A DNA stretch of 64,000 nt from Flavobacterium sp. SUN052 (GCF_028867935.1 NZ_JAPQNS010000008.1:248001-312000); one strand, 5' to 3'; counted from the first letter of the stretch, positions 26,640-35,341 are shown. A program made the numbers and translations. Notes: a model not told the origin generated them from the letters alone.

Positions 26640-27236
26640 CTAATGGCGCCACTTCAGCGTCTGGAGCATGTGCTGCATGTCTTTTCGGATGTATTGAATC
26701 ACGGGCGCCAGCGAGTCATTAGCGGTGGCCGTGTTGAAATAAAGCGCCCCCCGCAAAAAATTGGTAGTGGTATCTGTAGTGATAAATTGTACCTGACTGG
26801 GAACGTCTCCCTCCAAATCAATAACGTTGGCCCACAATCCCGACGGTAATTTCTGAATCTGCTCTCTAATTTCGGTAGCCTTAATCTTGTGTTTTCCGAC
26901 CAGCTTATACGAATCCTGCAACAGGCCTCTCAGTCGAGCGGGGTCGTTCAGAACGGGTTTGTAGGTCAGCTGAACAGTAGCATGAAAGGTCGGGTAATCG
27001 ACGAATATCCAATGTGGTTCAGCACGGGCGAAGGTATCGGGCAACACACGGGCAATCCGGTTCACTTCAAACAGGTATGGATGTTCCGGGGCAATACTCA
27101 CGTAACGATGTGGGGGCAAGTCGATGCGAGGGTAGCCTTTAGGTTTGGGAATGTAGTCGGCATCAGCAGAAGATGTTGACGAGGAGCCACAGGCAGTCAG
27201 GCCTAGAAGGCCTACAAAGAGCAACGACTTTAACAC
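26640..27236 (-). CDS. gldD: Gliding motility lipoprotein GldD
   Basis: A lipoprotein signal (LLGLTACGSSS, Cys16) is followed by YIPKPKGYPRIDLPPHRY, the GldD signature. 198 residues is the family length. GldD supports gliding and type IX secretion in Bacteroidetes. It is abutted by the convergent monooxygenase gene. Confidence 0.88.
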   Translation of the reverse strand: MLKSLLFVGLLGLTACGSSSTSSADADYIPKPKGYPRIDLPPHRYVSIAPEHPYLFEVNRIARVLPDTFARAEPHWIFVDYPTFHATVQLTYKPVLNDPARLRGLLQDSYKLVGKHKIKATEIREQIQKLPSGLWANVIDLEGDVPSQVQFITTDTTTNFLRGALYFNTATANDSLAPVIQYIRKDMQHMLQTLKWRH

Positions 27237-27273
27237 AGTAGTGAGGGGATTGATACGCCTTGTAGAAACGAAA

Positions 27274-27297
27274 AACCCGGCTGTTTCGTGCCGGGCT
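27274..27297 (-). terminator. Terminator after the 96-residue hypothetical gene
   Basis: On the - strand AGCCCGGC and GCCGGGTT pair and are followed by TTTTCG. Confidence 0.7.
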
Positions 27298-27305
27298 ATT
27301 CATTT

Positions 27306-27596
27306 CTAGGTTTTAACTTCTTCCATTTCCTCCTCTTTCACCGGCTGCCCCATAAGCGTAGCAAAGCGGTTCACGTTGAACGTCGGTTCAAACCATATTT
27401 CTCCCAGTACCGGGTGCTTTACGGGCACGTCGGGATTCTTGATTTCGTTAAGCAGCACCCCCGTTTCACCGTGTGTGTGCCGCTTAATCATCCGAATCGA
27501 ATAAAGCTGGTCTTTCTTAGGCGTTTGAACACCAAATTCGGCGTAGAAAGCCAGCACCGGAGCCGGAAATTTATCGTTAATGCAAATGACTTCCAT
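27306..27596 (-). CDS. Hypothetical protein, 96 residues
   Basis: A soluble small protein with no signal or membrane segment (MEVICINDKFPAPVLAFY...). The C-terminus is rich in Glu. I do not recognise a family. It follows the DUF2442 gene by 26 bases on the same strand and has its own terminator. Confidence 0.6.
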   Translation of the reverse strand: MEVICINDKFPAPVLAFYAEFGVQTPKKDQLYSIRMIKRHTHGETGVLLNEIKNPDVPVKHPVLGEIWFEPTFNVNRFATLMGQPVKEEEMEEVKT

Positions 27597-27622
27597 TGTA
27601 TGAACTATGTAATCTGTATCTC

Positions 27623-27913
27623 CTAGTTGGGCAAGCTTTCTTTTTGGTAACTGGCACTATTGTCGAAACGGACATCGTTGACACCCATAAAATCATTAAT
27701 ATGATAAACCTCATCATCTCCGGGAAACATCAATGCTATTCCATCGGCAATATGATATTTCCGTCGTTGCTCTGATGTCAGTTTCGCAATATTGGGAAAG
27801 CGACTCAGCGGCACCGATAGAATACGACCATCTTCCAGATTAATCGTCAAAAAATCGTGCCTACGAAACGAGACGCGATCTATCTGAGGTTTTGTGGATC
27901 GAAAACTTGTCAT
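27623..27913 (-). CDS. DUF2442 family protein
   Basis: The stretch NLEDGRILSVPLSRFPNI followed by TSEQRRKYHIADGIALMFP matches the DUF2442 pattern. This small beta-rich domain is often encoded beside DUF4160 in toxin-antitoxin-like pairs. No intact DUF4160 is adjacent; a small unrecognised frame lies upstream instead. Confidence 0.75.
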   Translation of the reverse strand: MTSFRSTKPQIDRVSFRRHDFLTINLEDGRILSVPLSRFPNIAKLTSEQRRKYHIADGIALMFPGDDEVYHINDFMGVNDVRFDNSASYQKESLPN

Positions 27914-27919
27914 ATTTAT

Positions 27920-28087
27920 CTACAGATTTATGGTCTTCATAGTACCAACTTGGGCAAATGTCTGAATTGACTTCTCAAACGTGCTTTTGTGTTTCTGTAA
28001 CAGTTTAAGCGCGGTATTGATTTCCTTATCAGACAAATCGCACGAAACAAATACCCTGTAGATGAACACTTTAGGACAAGGCTGCAA
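27920..28087 (-). CDS. Small unrecognised frame upstream of DUF2442, possibly a gene remnant
   Basis: From TTG 28087 a 55-residue frame reads like protein (KVFIYRVFVSCDLSDKEINT, then an amphipathic helix) and stops seven bases before the DUF2442 start. There is no ATG, and the open frame runs upstream into the CTTCGACTCC palindrome at 28109. It could be a partner gene with a TTG start, or one whose 5' end was replaced when the palindrome arrived. Confidence 0.35.
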   Translation of the reverse strand: MQPCPKVFIYRVFVSCDLSDKEINTALKLLQKHKSTFEKSIQTFAQVGTMKTINL

Positions 28088-28108
28088 TTGACTGATATTT
28101 CTAATTTG

Positions 28109-28206
28109 ATTGCTGACGCATAGGCCTTCGACTCCGCTCAGGCTGACTGGAAACGCTCAAAATAGTCGTCAGCCTGAGCGGAGTCGAAGGCCTATGCGTC
28201 AGCAAT
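28109..28206. repeat. REP-like palindrome with CTTCGACTCCGCTCAG core, copy 2
   Basis: Two perfect arms of 39 bases enclose a 20-base loop. The core matches copy 1 at 20785-20903, but several arm positions differ and change together on both arms, so pairing is kept. It lies downstream of the AIM24 gene. Confidence 0.88.
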
Positions 28207-28219
28207 TGCAACCATTTTT

Positions 28220-28996
28220 TTAGTCCAGCAACCCGCCGAGTTGCCCCAGCACTGAGCCACTTTCTTTGTGAGCCTGGCCACCGTAGGGAGCCAAACGCTG
28301 CACCAGTTTAGAGATTGGCATCGACTGAATCCACACGCGACCAGTTCCACTGAGAGTAGCCAAAAACAGGCCCTCCCCGCCGAAGATCATGCTCTTTAAA
28401 CCACCTGACCGCTGAATATCGAAGTTCATCTGGGGTTCGTAAGCCACTACGCAACCTGTGTCGATACGCAGAGTTTCGTTGTTTAGTTGCCGCTCGATCA
28501 CCACGCCACCGGCATGAACGAATGCCATGCCATCGCCCTGAATTTTCTGCATGATAAAACCTTCACCACCGAAAAAGCCCGAACCTAAACGCTGGTTGAA
28601 GTGGATACTCATACGGGTTCCCATAGCGGCACACAAAAACCCGTCTTTTTGAACAATTAAAGAATTGCCGTAAATATTGGCCAGATTAATAGGCATCACT
28701 GTACCCGGATAGGGAGCTGCAAAGGCCAGCTTACGCTTAATACTTGCCCGGTTGGTGAAATGCGTTATAAACAACGACTCCCCCGTAATCAGGCGCGAAC
28801 CCGCCTGAAGCAACTTACCCATCAACCCTTGGTTGGGTTGCGATCCGTCGCCCATTTTGGTTTCAAACTGGATGCCGTCTTCCATAAACAGCATCGACCC
28901 TGCTTCGGCAATTACCGTTTCGTTCGGGTCCAGTTCAATCTCGACGATCTGAATGTCTTCGCCGATAATCTTGTAATCAATTTCGTGTGAGTACAT
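28220..28996 (-). CDS. AIM24/TIGR00266 family protein
   Basis: A 258-residue all-beta protein with glycine-rich [22 protein letters not shown] and SMLFMEDGI, typical of the AIM24 (TIGR00266) family. Bacterial members have no settled function. It is separate from the small DUF genes upstream by 12 bases on the same strand. Confidence 0.88.
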   Translation of the reverse strand: MYSHEIDYKIIGEDIQIVEIELDPNETVIAEAGSMLFMEDGIQFETKMGDGSQPNQGLMGKLLQAGSRLITGESLFITHFTNRASIKRKLAFAAPYPGTVMPINLANIYGNSLIVQKDGFLCAAMGTRMSIHFNQRLGSGFFGGEGFIMQKIQGDGMAFVHAGGVVIERQLNNETLRIDTGCVVAYEPQMNFDIQRSGGLKSMIFGGEGLFLATLSGTGRVWIQSMPISKLVQRLAPYGGQAHKESGSVLGQLGGLLD

Positions 28997-29008
28997 TTGG
29001 TTTGGGGT

Positions 29009-29269
29009 TTACTTGAGTGGTTCAATCGTGGCAAGCGGTTGATATGCTTTTGCTAATTCCCAGTTTGAAGTTAATTCTTCTTGATGACTTGCTGCCTATT
29101 CAATTACCATCCCCAACGCACGAGAAGGTATTCTTCCATCAATAACACGTAAATCACTGATAGATATTAGACACTCATCGCCACCATATTTTGCATGAAA
29201 ATGCGGTGGGTTATGGTCATCAAAATACATGGCAATTATAATTCCGAAGAAACGGCTAATTTGTGGCAT
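29009..29269 (-). pseudogene. DUF4160 gene interrupted by an amber codon
   Basis: From ATG 29269 the frame reads MPQISRFFGIIIAMYFDDHN then PPHFHAKYGG, a clear DUF4160 domain. It stops after 57 residues at TAG 29096-29098. Reading on in the same frame gives AASHQEELTSNWELAKAYQP and LATIEPLK to TAA 29009. That is the normal DUF4160 C-terminus, where a conserved Trp sits at the stop position. One G-to-A change in TGG explains this. Either the gene is freshly broken or the short form is used. The start overlaps the DUF2442 stop by 14 bases. Confidence 0.8.
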
Positions 29270-29540
29270 ACAGCGATTGATTCTGTTTCCACTCCTCAAA
29301 AGAAATTCCTTTGATTGACAGATATGCATTCAGTGGATCAATGTCCAAATCATCGTTCCAGGCAATAGCACCACTTTCACTGATATATGCCTGAAAAAAT
29401 AAGTCGTTATCGTCCCACGCGTTGAATACACCTCTACTGGCTAGCTTCGATACATCTAATTCTCCTGACGTACCGTCGTCGAACGTCAACTTAATAATAT
29501 ACTTTCTGGGTACGTCAACGCTCACTAGTTCAGGCCTCAT
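29256..29540 (-). CDS. DUF2442 family protein, partner of the adjacent DUF4160
   Basis: The preferred start is ATG 29540 (MRPELVSVDV), ten codons inside a longer frame from 29567. Features are KYIIKLTFDDGTSGELDVSK and AIAWNDDLDIDP, typical of DUF2442. It overlaps the DUF4160 start, the usual pairing for these small genes, which are suspected to act as toxin-antitoxin-like modules. Confidence 0.75.
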   Translation of the reverse strand: MRPELVSVDVPRKYIIKLTFDDGTSGELDVSKLASRGVFNAWDDNDLFFQAYISESGAIAWNDDLDIDPLNAYLSIKGISFEEWKQNQSLYATN

Positions 29541-29544
29541 GCGT

Positions 29545-29829
29545 TTATCGTTTAGTCGGTTCGTCATCTAAATCCAACTCGTCATCTAAATCCAACTCGT
29601 CGTCGGGCAGTTCATCCTCGGCGGGCGTTTCTCCTCTAAGCGTTTTGAGATCATCGCGGTGGCGAAGTTTTTTGTCGTCAACCGTCTTATTCAGAAACTG
29701 ATTGATTTTGTCGATGTCGTAGCTGGTCGTTATTTCGCCGAACGAATTAATCTGAATATCAAAGCCTTCAAGATCTTTGTGAACGCGCGGCTTTTCGTTT
29801 TCGTCGAGGTTTGGTTTCTTCTTGGCCAT
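29545..29829 (-). CDS. Acidic hypothetical protein
   Basis: 94 residues, lysine-rich at the start and very acidic at the end. The C-terminus contains a perfect six-residue duplication DELDLD encoded by an 18-base tandem repeat. No domain recognised. It is the first gene of a three-gene reverse unit with DUF2442 and DUF4160. Confidence 0.6.
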   Translation of the reverse strand: MAKKKPNLDENEKPRVHKDLEGFDIQINSFGEITTSYDIDKINQFLNKTVDDKKLRHRDDLKTLRGETPAEDELPDDELDLDDELDLDDEPTKR

Positions 29830-29951
29830 GATTGGGCGCGGTTTGTGCGTTTGTCTGGTAACTTAACGCACAGGTAGGTTCAGGGGTTTAGCAAACGTAA
29901 GGTTAGTTGTCATTAGCACTCTATCGTTTGTTGTTCAGCGGGGCATGAAAA

Positions 29952-29991
29952 GTCCGACGTTCCAAAACTATATGACTTCAGAACGCCGGAC
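29952..29991 (-). terminator. Terminator after gltX
   Basis: On the - strand GTCCGGCGTTC and GAACGTCGGAC pair (one G-U) and are followed by TTTTC, 20 bases after the gltX stop. Confidence 0.7.
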
Positions 29992-30011
29992 AATGGGAGT
30001 TGTGTAAACGG

Positions 30012-31541
30012 TTAATTAAGCCGTTCCAACGCCTGTTCTAATCGGACGAGCGTTTCATCGCGTCCAATTATTTCCATTGTCAGCATCAGGTCGGGGCCGG
30101 TGCCGGAACCCGTTAGGGCAAGGCGCATAGCCTGCATAATTTTGCCTTGCTTGATACCCGCTTGCTGCACTGCTTCTGACAGCGTATGCTTTATTTGCTC
30201 GGCCACAAACTCTCCTTCGTATGTTTGCAAGGCAGCGTGAAAGGCCTTGACCGCCGTTTTGGCATCGTCGTTCCACTTGGCCGTTGCAATAGCTTCGTCG
30301 TAGGTTTCGGGCGTATAGAAAATAGTGCGGGCTTCGGGGAATATCTCACTGGCAAAACTCACGCGTTCTTTCAACAAAGCCACAATCTTTGTCGCTTTTT
30401 CTATTGAGCAATCGAATCCGGCCGCTGCGGCATCACGCTGCACTGTCGGCGCCAGATCAGCGTTGGCCTGTTGGCGAATGTACTGGTGGTTGAACCATTT
30501 GGCTTTCTCAATATCGAACCGTGCGCCCCCCTTGTGAATCTGCTCGATAGAAAACGCGTCAATCAGTTGGTCCATCGAAAACAATTCCTGCTCCGTACCG
30601 GGGTTCCAGCCAAGAAACGCCAGGAAGTTGATCAGGGCTTCGGGCAGGTAGCCATCTTCGCGGAAGCCGCGCGCCACAATGCCCGAGAACGGATCAGTCC
30701 ATTCGAGTGGGAATACCGGAAAACCACCCAGATCAGCGTCGCGCTTGCTGAGTTTGCCGTTGCCTTCGGGCTTTAACAATAGGGGCAAGTGCGCAAACTG
30801 AGGCATGGTATCGGCCCAGCCCAAATAACGATACAGGAGTACGTGCAAGGGTGCCGACGGCAACCATTCTTCGCCCCGAATCACGTGAGTGATGCCCATC
30901 AGGTGATCATCGACAACGTTGGCGAGGTGATACGTTGGCAGACCGTCAGACTTGAGCAACACTTTGTCGTCAATTGCCGACGAATGCACATTGACCCAGC
31001 CACGAATAAGGTCATTCAGGCGAACTTCTTCTTTGCGGGGCGTTTTAAGCCGGATCACATAAGGATCACCCGCATCTATCCGCGCCTGCACATCGGCAGC
31101 TGGCAGGGTGAGCGAGTTTTTCATCTGCATCCGCGTGATGGCATTGTACTGAGCCGCCGGCGCATTGGCCTCTTCGAGCCGCTTCCGCATGGCGTCCAGC
31201 TCATCAGGGGTGTCGAATGCATAATAAGCCTTTCCTTCGTCTACGAGCCTGAAAGCCTCTTTCTGGTAAATGTCTTTGCGCTCCGACTGGCGATAAGGAG
31301 CATCAGGTCCACCCACGCTTTGTCCTTCGTCAATCTGGATACCAACCCAGCTAAGCGCTTCGATAATATACTCTTCGGCACCGGGCACAAACCGATTCTG
31401 GTCAGTATCCTCGATACGAAGAAGCATTTTTCCACCCATTTTTCGGGCGAACAGGTAATTATACAGGGCCGTTCTTACTCCCCCAATGTGCAAAGGCCCG
31501 GTGGGGCTAGGAGCAAAACGGACGCGGACAGAATTTGACAT
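30012..31541 (-). CDS. gltX: Glutamyl-tRNA synthetase
   Basis: Class I aminoacyl-tRNA synthetase charging tRNA-Glu. The HIGH-type motif is PSPTGPLHIGG near residue 11, and the KMSKS-type motif is KLSKRD near 265. 509 residues is typical. ridA lies two bases upstream, so they share a transcript. Confidence 0.97.
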   Translation of the reverse strand: MSNSVRVRFAPSPTGPLHIGGVRTALYNYLFARKMGGKMLLRIEDTDQNRFVPGAEEYIIEALSWVGIQIDEGQSVGGPDAPYRQSERKDIYQKEAFRLVDEGKAYYAFDTPDELDAMRKRLEEANAPAAQYNAITRMQMKNSLTLPAADVQARIDAGDPYVIRLKTPRKEEVRLNDLIRGWVNVHSSAIDDKVLLKSDGLPTYHLANVVDDHLMGITHVIRGEEWLPSAPLHVLLYRYLGWADTMPQFAHLPLLLKPEGNGKLSKRDADLGGFPVFPLEWTDPFSGIVARGFREDGYLPEALINFLAFLGWNPGTEQELFSMDQLIDAFSIEQIHKGGARFDIEKAKWFNHQYIRQQANADLAPTVQRDAAAAGFDCSIEKATKIVALLKERVSFASEIFPEARTIFYTPETYDEAIATAKWNDDAKTAVKAFHAALQTYEGEFVAEQIKHTLSEAVQQAGIKQGKIMQAMRLALTGSGTGPDLMLTMEIIGRDETLVRLEQALERLN

Positions 31542-31542
31542 A

Positions 31543-31908
31543 TTAAACGGCTATCACCGAAATTTCAACATTGACATCTTTGGGCAAGCGGGCAACTTCG
31601 ACAGTTTCGCGGGCGGGGAATTCGCCGGTGAAGAACGAACCGTAGACTTCGTTGATCGCCACGAAATTATTCAAGTCTTTCACGAAAATAGTGGCTTTAA
31701 CTACGTTGCTGTAGTCTTTACCCGCCGTTTTCAGAATGGCTCCGATGTTTTCCATTACCTTGCGGGTCTCGGCCTGAATATCGCCGAGTGGAGCCAGATC
31801 AATCGCTATCTGGCCGGATACGAACAAAAAACCGCCCGCCTGTACAGCCTGGCTATAAGGCCCAATGGCTGCTGGGGCCTGATCGGTATAAACAATTTGC
31901 TTGGACAT
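31543..31908 (-). CDS. ridA: RidA family enamine/imine deaminase
   Basis: 121 residues with IGPYSQAVQAGGFLFVSGQ and the C-terminal ARETVEVARLPKDVNVEI, where the conserved Arg binds the substrate carboxylate. RidA hydrolyses reactive 2-aminoacrylate-type intermediates from PLP enzymes. Upstream of gltX in the same unit and divergent from the glycosyltransferase-like gene. Confidence 0.93.
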   Translation of the reverse strand: MSKQIVYTDQAPAAIGPYSQAVQAGGFLFVSGQIAIDLAPLGDIQAETRKVMENIGAILKTAGKDYSNVVKATIFVKDLNNFVAINEVYGSFFTGEFPARETVEVARLPKDVNVEISVIAV

Positions 31909-31951
31909 ATCTTTTTAAAATAAGTCGCAAAGTTACGACTGAAACCACCTC

Positions 31952-32545
31952 ATGCAGGACTACCATTTACTCATCTTCGTGAAAAATCCGGTGCCGGGTA
32001 CCGTCAAAACCCGAATCGCCCGCACGGTGGGTAACGATCGAGCCGTTGAAGTGTATCGGCACCTGCTTGCTTACACCCAACAGATTACTAGAGATCTCAA
32101 CTGGAAACGTGTTGTTTACTACGGTGATTTCATAAACTCGACTGACGGCTGGAGCGGATACGAAAAAAAGCTGCAAACCGGTGCCGACCTCGGCGAACGA
32201 ATGTTAAATGCCTTTACCCAGCAATTTGCTACTGGCGCAACCCGCGTCATTATTATTGGTAGTGATTGTCTGGCCATTCGGGCCGAGCATCTGAGACAGG
32301 CCTTTCGAGCCTTAGATACCGCTGATGTAGTCATTGGCCCCGCCACTGATGGGGGTTATTATCTGTTGGGCATGAATCAGTTACACCCGTTTATATTTCA
32401 AAACAAGCCGTGGAGCCAACCCGAGTTGTTGGACCAGACACTCGATGAATTAAAACAGAACAACCTCACCTGCACGTTATTAGAAAAACTAACCGACATC
32501 GACGAGTGGAATGATTATGTCCAACAAGGCGGGGTGACGGCGTAA
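31952..32545 (+). CDS. DUF2064/TIGR04282 glycosyltransferase-like protein
   Basis: 197 residues with LLIFVKNPVPGTVKTRIA at the start and VIGPATDGGYYLLGM, both marks of the TIGR04282 group (GT-A fold, linked in some species to arsenosugar synthesis). The real substrate is unknown. Convergent with the WYL regulator. Confidence 0.85.
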   Translation: MQDYHLLIFVKNPVPGTVKTRIARTVGNDRAVEVYRHLLAYTQQITRDLNWKRVVYYGDFINSTDGWSGYEKKLQTGADLGERMLNAFTQQFATGATRVIIIGSDCLAIRAEHLRQAFRALDTADVVIGPATDGGYYLLGMNQLHPFIFQNKPWSQPELLDQTLDELKQNNLTCTLLEKLTDIDEWNDYVQQGGVTA

Positions 32546-32554
32546 GATAATTCC

Positions 32555-33580
32555 TTAAACCGTCTGGGCGTTCGCATACCGCCCTGCTGCCTGCGACAGT
32601 CGTTCGGCAATGCGTTGGCGAAGCGGTTCGGGCGATAATACTTCTATGCCATCCCCAAACGACAACAGATCTTTTTCGAGTTCGTAGTTGTGCTGCACAC
32701 AAAGACATAGCTCAATATCGCCGTTGTCGTGCCGCCGTTCGACCCGCTGGGAGTGGTGAAATGGTTTGGTTTCGATATACGGAGCCTGTTTTGCCTCTAC
32801 CCAAAGGCGCACTGTGCGGGGACGGAGCGTGGGGCTAACCGTAACACCGATAGCATCCCGATAATACGCTTCGGGATCATGGCCGGGGTTGGGGCGATAC
32901 GCAAGATCGGGAGCAGTGGCCAGATCGAGCATCCGGTCGAGGGCCAGGTGGGTGATGGCATCGCGCTGCCCCTGGACACCCACCGCAAACCAGCGATTTC
33001 GAAACTCTTTGAGCCACCAGACATGAAATGGTATCACTTGTTTCTCCTTCGCCGTGAATGACTGATAGGTAATCCAGATGACCTGTTGTTGCACCACTGC
33101 CCGGTAAAGTGGGTCCAGAAAAGCAAGTCCACGCAGGTTCTCGTTTTTTTCAAAGTCGATCACCGCCATACCCTTACCAGATGCCGAAAAAACGTGTGCC
33201 TCCAACTTTTGTACCACACCCGATAAATTCTGAAAATGAGAAAAGCCCTTGAACTGCTTCAAAACATCCACCGCTTCGCTGATTTGGCTCAAATCGTGGC
33301 CTGATAGTGGCCCGTTAGTGATGCTATAAGTTGGGTCGTCGTAGGTGTAAAACTTCTTTTCGATAACCACAATGGGCGCATTGTAGCCCAGCTTATCGCT
33401 CCGCATCATCTGAATATCGGCCTGAATAGTCCGGCGGCTGATTTGAGCAATTCCCTCATACTCGAATAAGGCTTCGGCGACTTTCTCAATCAGCGCATCG
33501 AGCGTCCATTTGCGAAACCGGTTGGTCAGGCAGCTATCGATGGCGCGATAGCGAATCAGGGCGTTTCGGTTAGCGGGCAT
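32555..33580 (-). CDS. WYL domain transcriptional regulator
   Basis: 341 residues with an N-terminal winged-helix region (about 20-75, ISRRTIQADIQMMRSD) and a WYL domain (IWITYQSFTAKEKQVIPFHV, WFAVGVQG). WYL proteins are ligand-sensing dimers that often control phage-defence and nucleic-acid-damage genes. This one is divergent from the Ro/TROVE gene with a 160-base gap that carries an inverted repeat, so it probably regulates the RNA-repair locus and itself. Confidence 0.9.
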   Translation of the reverse strand: MPANRNALIRYRAIDSCLTNRFRKWTLDALIEKVAEALFEYEGIAQISRRTIQADIQMMRSDKLGYNAPIVVIEKKFYTYDDPTYSITNGPLSGHDLSQISEAVDVLKQFKGFSHFQNLSGVVQKLEAHVFSASGKGMAVIDFEKNENLRGLAFLDPLYRAVVQQQVIWITYQSFTAKEKQVIPFHVWWLKEFRNRWFAVGVQGQRDAITHLALDRMLDLATAPDLAYRPNPGHDPEAYYRDAIGVTVSPTLRPRTVRLWVEAKQAPYIETKPFHHSQRVERRHDNGDIELCLCVQHNYELEKDLLSFGDGIEVLSPEPLRQRIAERLSQAAGRYANAQTV

Positions 33581-33621
33581 GAGTATTAAAAAATATTTCT
33601 GAAAATTTCTCGATTATTTTT

Positions 33622-33648
33622 CAACTACGCAAATACCCTGCGCAGTTG
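33622..33648. promoter_or_regulatory. Candidate WYL operator between the divergent WYL and TROVE genes
   Basis: CAACTACGCA and TGCGCAGTTG form inverted half-sites (nine of ten match) with a seven-base spacer. It is 42 bases before the WYL start and 92 before the TROVE start, suited to control both. Binding is inferred, not shown. Confidence 0.45.
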
Positions 33649-33690
33649 GGCTAAACCTTTGCATTGTCGGAAGGGAAAACTTCACCCCGG

Positions 33691-33715
33691 CCCCTCTCCT
33701 TCACAAGGAGAGGGG
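33691..33715. repeat. CCCCTCTCCTT palindrome in the TROVE leader
   Basis: Perfect 11-base arms CCCCTCTCCTT and AAGGAGAGGGG with a three-base loop lie 24 bases before the TROVE ATG. The same core is found at about 60654-60678. It would fold in the TROVE mRNA leader. Confidence 0.7.
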
Positions 33716-33739
33716 GGAAAACGGGCGACAACTACCACA

Positions 33740-35287
33740 ATGCGATTCAACTCATTCAGCAAAACAGCAACTCTCAACCCTCAGACGGTTAACCATGCCG
33801 GTGCCAAAGCGTATGCGCTCTCGCCCGAAATGGAACTATACTCGGCGGTGGTCACGACCATGCTGACCGATTCGTTCTACGAAAAAGCAGATGAGCGGCT
33901 GACTCGGATTCAGGCGTTGGTTGGACAGGTGAATCCCTTACTTGTGGCCCAGCTGGCCGTGTATGCTCGTGAGCAAATGTACCTTCGCACCGCCCCTATT
34001 GTGCTGATTGGCGAGTTAGCCAAAATTCATAATGGCGATGATCTGGTGAGCCGGACTATTGCCCGCGTGGTTCAGCGCCCCGACGAGATTACGGAGTTGC
34101 TGGCCTACTACCAGAAAACGAACGCTCGCACTGAGGTCAAAAAACTGAACCGGCTCTCGAAACAGGTACAGCGTGGTTTGGCCCTATCGTTCAATCGATT
34201 CGATGCCTATCAGTTTGCCAAATATGATCGGGCCACGGCAGTTCGATTACGCGATGCCTTGTTTTTGGTTCACCCCAAAGCGAAAGACGATGCCCAGCAG
34301 CTTGTTTTTGATCAGCTTACGAACCGAACACTGACTACGCCTTACACCTGGGAAACCGAGTTAAGTGCGTTGGGGCAGCAGTCTTTTCAAACCGAAGCCG
34401 CTAAAAAAATGGCCACTCAGGCGAAATGGCACGAACTGATCGACAGCGGCCGACTCGGATATATGGCTACCTTACGAAACCTGCGCAATATGCTCGAAGC
34501 CGACATCGACATTACCCACCTAAAAACAGTGTGCAAAACATTGGCTGACGAGCGGGCTGTGAGCAAAGCGAAGCAGTTTCCGTTCCGGTTTCTGGCGGCC
34601 TACCGCGAAATGAGTGCTATTGCTACAGAATACCAACGGCAAGTGCAACTCATCAACTACGCTTTGGAAGACGCAGTTCGGATCAGCACCGCCAATCTAC
34701 GAGGGTTCGGTGCCGACACCCGTGTGGTGGTTGCCTGCGACGTGTCGGGGTCGATGCAGAAGCCAGTATCGGCCAAGAGCAAAGTCCTGTTGTACGACAT
34801 CGGTCTGTTGCTGGGAATGCTGTTGAAAACCCGCAGCAAAAACGTGGTAAGCGGTATGTTTGGCGATCGCTGGCAAATCGTTGACTTGCCTACACAGGGC
34901 GTGTTGGCCAACGTCGATGCGTTTTATAAGCGTGAGGGCGAGGTGGGCTATTCGACTAACGGCTATCTGGTTCTGGAAGACTTGATCAAGCGCAAACATG
35001 CAGTTGATAAAGTCATGTTTTTCACCGACGTTCAGTTGTGGGATTCCACAACGAACAACCAGTCTATCAAGAACACGGTACAGACTAAGTGGCTTCAGTA
35101 CAAGCAGTTGTTCCCGAAGGCCAAACTGTATCTGTTCGATTTGGCGGGTCATGGCACCACGCCAATTCAGACAAAAGCGAACGATGTGTTTCTAATCGCG
35201 GGTTGGTCCGACAAAGTTTTCGATGTGCTTCAAGCTATCGAAAACGGCGAGGATTCACTGGCAGACGTGACTAAAATTGTGCTTTGA
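33740..35287 (+). CDS. Ro60/TROVE domain RNA-binding protein
   Basis: ATG 33740 (MRFNSFSKTATLNPQ) gives 515 residues, the usual Ro60/Rsr length; an upstream extension in frame overlaps the leader hairpin and is excluded. Residues 1-320 form the HEAT-repeat TROVE ring that in Ro60 binds Y RNA outside and misfolded RNA ends inside. Residues about 328-510 are a von Willebrand A domain with the MIDAS motif DVSGSMQ starting at Asp334. It is divergent from a WYL regulator and followed by four Y RNA-like modules, an RNA ligase and a polynucleotide kinase. That strongly suggests a Ro ribonucleoprotein in RNA quality control. Confidence 0.93.
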   Translation: MRFNSFSKTATLNPQTVNHAGAKAYALSPEMELYSAVVTTMLTDSFYEKADERLTRIQALVGQVNPLLVAQLAVYAREQMYLRTAPIVLIGELAKIHNGDDLVSRTIARVVQRPDEITELLAYYQKTNARTEVKKLNRLSKQVQRGLALSFNRFDAYQFAKYDRATAVRLRDALFLVHPKAKDDAQQLVFDQLTNRTLTTPYTWETELSALGQQSFQTEAAKKMATQAKWHELIDSGRLGYMATLRNLRNMLEADIDITHLKTVCKTLADERAVSKAKQFPFRFLAAYREMSAIATEYQRQVQLINYALEDAVRISTANLRGFGADTRVVVACDVSGSMQKPVSAKSKVLLYDIGLLLGMLLKTRSKNVVSGMFGDRWQIVDLPTQGVLANVDAFYKREGEVGYSTNGYLVLEDLIKRKHAVDKVMFFTDVQLWDSTTNNQSIKNTVQTKWLQYKQLFPKAKLYLFDLAGHGTTPIQTKANDVFLIAGWSDKVFDVLQAIENGEDSLADVTKIVL

Positions 35288-35334
35288 GGTGCTGTCAGGT
35301 CGCAACGGCGAACCGTTCTAGCCTGACAGCACCT
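35287..35334. terminator. Hairpin after the TROVE gene
   Basis: Thirteen-base arms AGGTGCTGTCAGG and CCTGACAGCACCT start at the TROVE stop codon. They enclose a second small stem (AACGG/CCGTT). It probably marks the 3' end of the TROVE mRNA, eight bases before the first RNA module. Confidence 0.65.
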
Positions 35335-35341
35335 TATGAAA

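Noticed and set aside
30789..31538. Forward-strand frame of 249 residues
   Set aside because: Antisense to gltX, with no domain or start context.
33659..33739. N-terminal extension of the TROVE protein
   Set aside because: This stretch encodes the CCCCTCTCCTT hairpin and low-complexity residues; family members begin near ATG 33740.
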